This document shows positions 62,974-64,000 of a stretch of DNA of 64,000 nt, piece by piece. The first letter of the stretch is position 1, and each line of letters starts with the position of its first letter. A program made the position numbers and the translations under genes. The notes beneath the pieces were generated by a model. It did not search any database, was not told where the DNA came from, and saw only the letters and a program-made list of their open reading frames with translations. Source of the DNA: Dyadobacter sandarakinus (lineage in GTDB: Bacteria; Bacteroidota; Bacteroidia; Cytophagales; Spirosomataceae); the NCBI RefSeq assembly GCF_016894445.1, contig NZ_CP056775.1, positions 932,001 to 996,000 on the forward strand. The letters are read 5' to 3'.

Positions 62974-64000
62974 ATGCGACAATTTTATTCCTTTCATATG
63001 ACTTTCCAGATCAAGCTGTTTTATGCTACCCTCTTGGTAACCCTTTTCTGTACTGGCTTGCAGACCCGAGGCCAGGTAAAATTTGTACAGCAACCGCTAC
63101 CAACAGGCTTAGAATACACACCACAACCCGGAATTGGCTTTGTTCAGGTAGCTGATATCAATGGTGACGGCTTCCCTGATGTTCTGTATACGGCAACAAC
63201 GGCAGGACCATTGGTTTACTTGCAGAATAATAATGGTGAATCCTTCAGCACCCCGGAGCTTAATCCCTTTGCTGACTTTATTTCATCTACCCCGCCGGGA
63301 TTTGCATTAAATATTTCGTGCAGCATTGCTGATTTTGACGGCGACGGCGATCTGGATATATGGAACAGGTTACCTGGTGCCAGTAACGATAATTACTTAC
63401 TCAATGACAAAGGTGTATACCACATCAGTCCAGTTCCACAAGGCATGGAATTTACATTGGGCGGTGTTGGTTTTGTCCAGGTAGCTGACATCAATGGCGA
63501 TGGTTTGCCTGATATCCTATATACGGCAACACAAGGGGCAGCATTGGTTTATTTACAGAATAACAATGGTGAATCATTCAGCACTCCGCAGACAAATCCT
63601 TTCGCTGACTTTGTTTCATCAACCCCGGCAGGATTTGCATTGAATGTTGCAAGTAGTATTTCTGATTTTGATGGGGACGGCGACCTGGATATTTGGACCA
63701 GGGTTAATGGTAGTAATAACGATAATTACTTAAAAAATGATAACGGTATCTATCAGATCAGCCCGGTACCTCCCGGGATGGAATTTACATTGGTTGGTGT
63801 TGGCTTTGTCCAGGTAGCTGACATGAATGGGGATGGCTTACCCGATGTGCTATATACGGCAACACAAGGGGCAGCATTGGTTTATTTACAAAATAACAAT
63901 GGTGAATCATTTAGCACTCCGCAAACAAATCCTTTTGCTGACTTTGTTTCTTCTACCCCACAAGGGTTTGCATTAAATGTTTTCGGCAGCATTGCTGATT
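62974..64000 (+). CDS. Secreted FG-GAP/VCBS repeat protein, 3' end outside window
   Basis: The frame is open from ATG 62974 to the window end (more than 342 residues). Residues ~12-35 are a signal peptide (LFYATLLVTLFCTGLQTRGQ). Three units of exactly 333 bp (111 residues) begin at 63136, 63469 and 63802, the last cut by the edge. Each has two Ca-binding-like motifs, ADINGDGFPD and DFDGDGDLDIW, plus YLQNNNGESFSTP. These FG-GAP/VCBS repeats form beta-propeller blades in surface and adhesion proteins. An ATG at 62998 is an alternative start. A C-terminal sorting domain would be expected beyond the window. Confidence 0.9.
   Translation, partial: MRQFYSFHMTFQIKLFYATLLVTLFCTGLQTRGQVKFVQQPLPTGLEYTPQPGIGFVQVADINGDGFPDVLYTATTAGPLVYLQNNNGESFSTPELNPFADFISSTPPGFALNISCSIADFDGDGDLDIWNRLPGASNDNYLLNDKGVYHISPVPQGMEFTLGGVGFVQVADINGDGLPDILYTATQGAALVYLQNNNGESFSTPQTNPFADFVSSTPAGFALNVASSISDFDGDGDLDIWTRVNGSNNDNYLKNDNGIYQISPVPPGMEFTLVGVGFVQVADMNGDGLPDVLYTATQGAALVYLQNNNGESFSTPQTNPFADFVSSTPQGFALNVFGSIAD

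Noticed and set aside
1-64000. CRISPR arrays and rRNA genes
   Set aside because: No regularly spaced short repeats and no rRNA-like sequence were seen; the only regular array is the 333-bp coding repeat at the right end.

Overview
The window looks like a chromosome segment of a Bacteroidetes bacterium of the Cytophagales, most like Dyadobacter or Spirosoma. The evidence is a type IX secretion sorting domain, long duplicated FtsX/MacB-type permeases in tandem, NodT-type efflux lipoproteins, an outer-membrane beta-barrel with a carboxypeptidase-like domain, and promoters of the form TTG-N19..21-TAnnTTTG with weak Shine-Dalgarno sequences. The genus is an inference; no rRNA or marker gene is present.

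Region 1 (1-44.5 kb) is dense chromosomal DNA with intact genes. It opens with the end of an RND pump, its outer-membrane channel and a small DUF4833-like protein. A T9SS-exported beta-helix protein, a PQQ dehydrogenase with a c-type heme and an outer-membrane beta-barrel follow. Three consecutive FtsX-type permeases come next, each followed by an unusual polypurine/polypyrimidine element. After these lie a small metallopeptidase, a GH3-family enzyme and a complete second RND operon (adaptor, pump, channel) on the minus strand. The last part holds a FAD/Rieske oxidoreductase, a zinc alcohol dehydrogenase, a DsbA-like protein, glycogen debranching enzyme, an OBAP lipoprotein, an HPP membrane protein, an ABC-F ATPase, an acetyltransferase, a sulfatase and a GH43 glycosidase. 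Several strong bidirectional hairpin terminators separate convergent genes.

Region 2 (44.8-about 56.5 kb) is a lower-GC accessory island beginning at a tRNA-Lys gene. Just upstream is a damaged tRNA-Lys copy with a 33-nt GC-rich insert; just downstream is a tyrosine integrase broken by a one-base frameshift. The island carries a truncated acetyltransferase, a membrane LuxR-type regulator, an RteC-like gene, a 2.0-kb IS1182-family element with clear inverted repeats, a 4-bp target duplication and a small passenger ORF, a serine recombinase and a broken DUF3800 gene.

Region 3 (56.5-64 kb) has small unknown genes, a TetR regulator with an NmrA-type reductase, and a run of decayed genes (response regulator, old yellow enzyme, second NmrA protein, zinc-type quinone reductase). 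It ends in a large FG-GAP repeat protein, cut by the window edge, built from 333-bp tandem units. Seven broken genes lie between 45 and 62.7 kb and none were seen before 44.5 kb, so the main contrast in the window is a conserved core next to a decaying mobile region. I did not find a clear new multi-gene system. The best leads are the three purine/pyrimidine elements, the interrupted tRNA-Lys copy, the IS passenger ORF and a palindromic operator at 56.4 kb.
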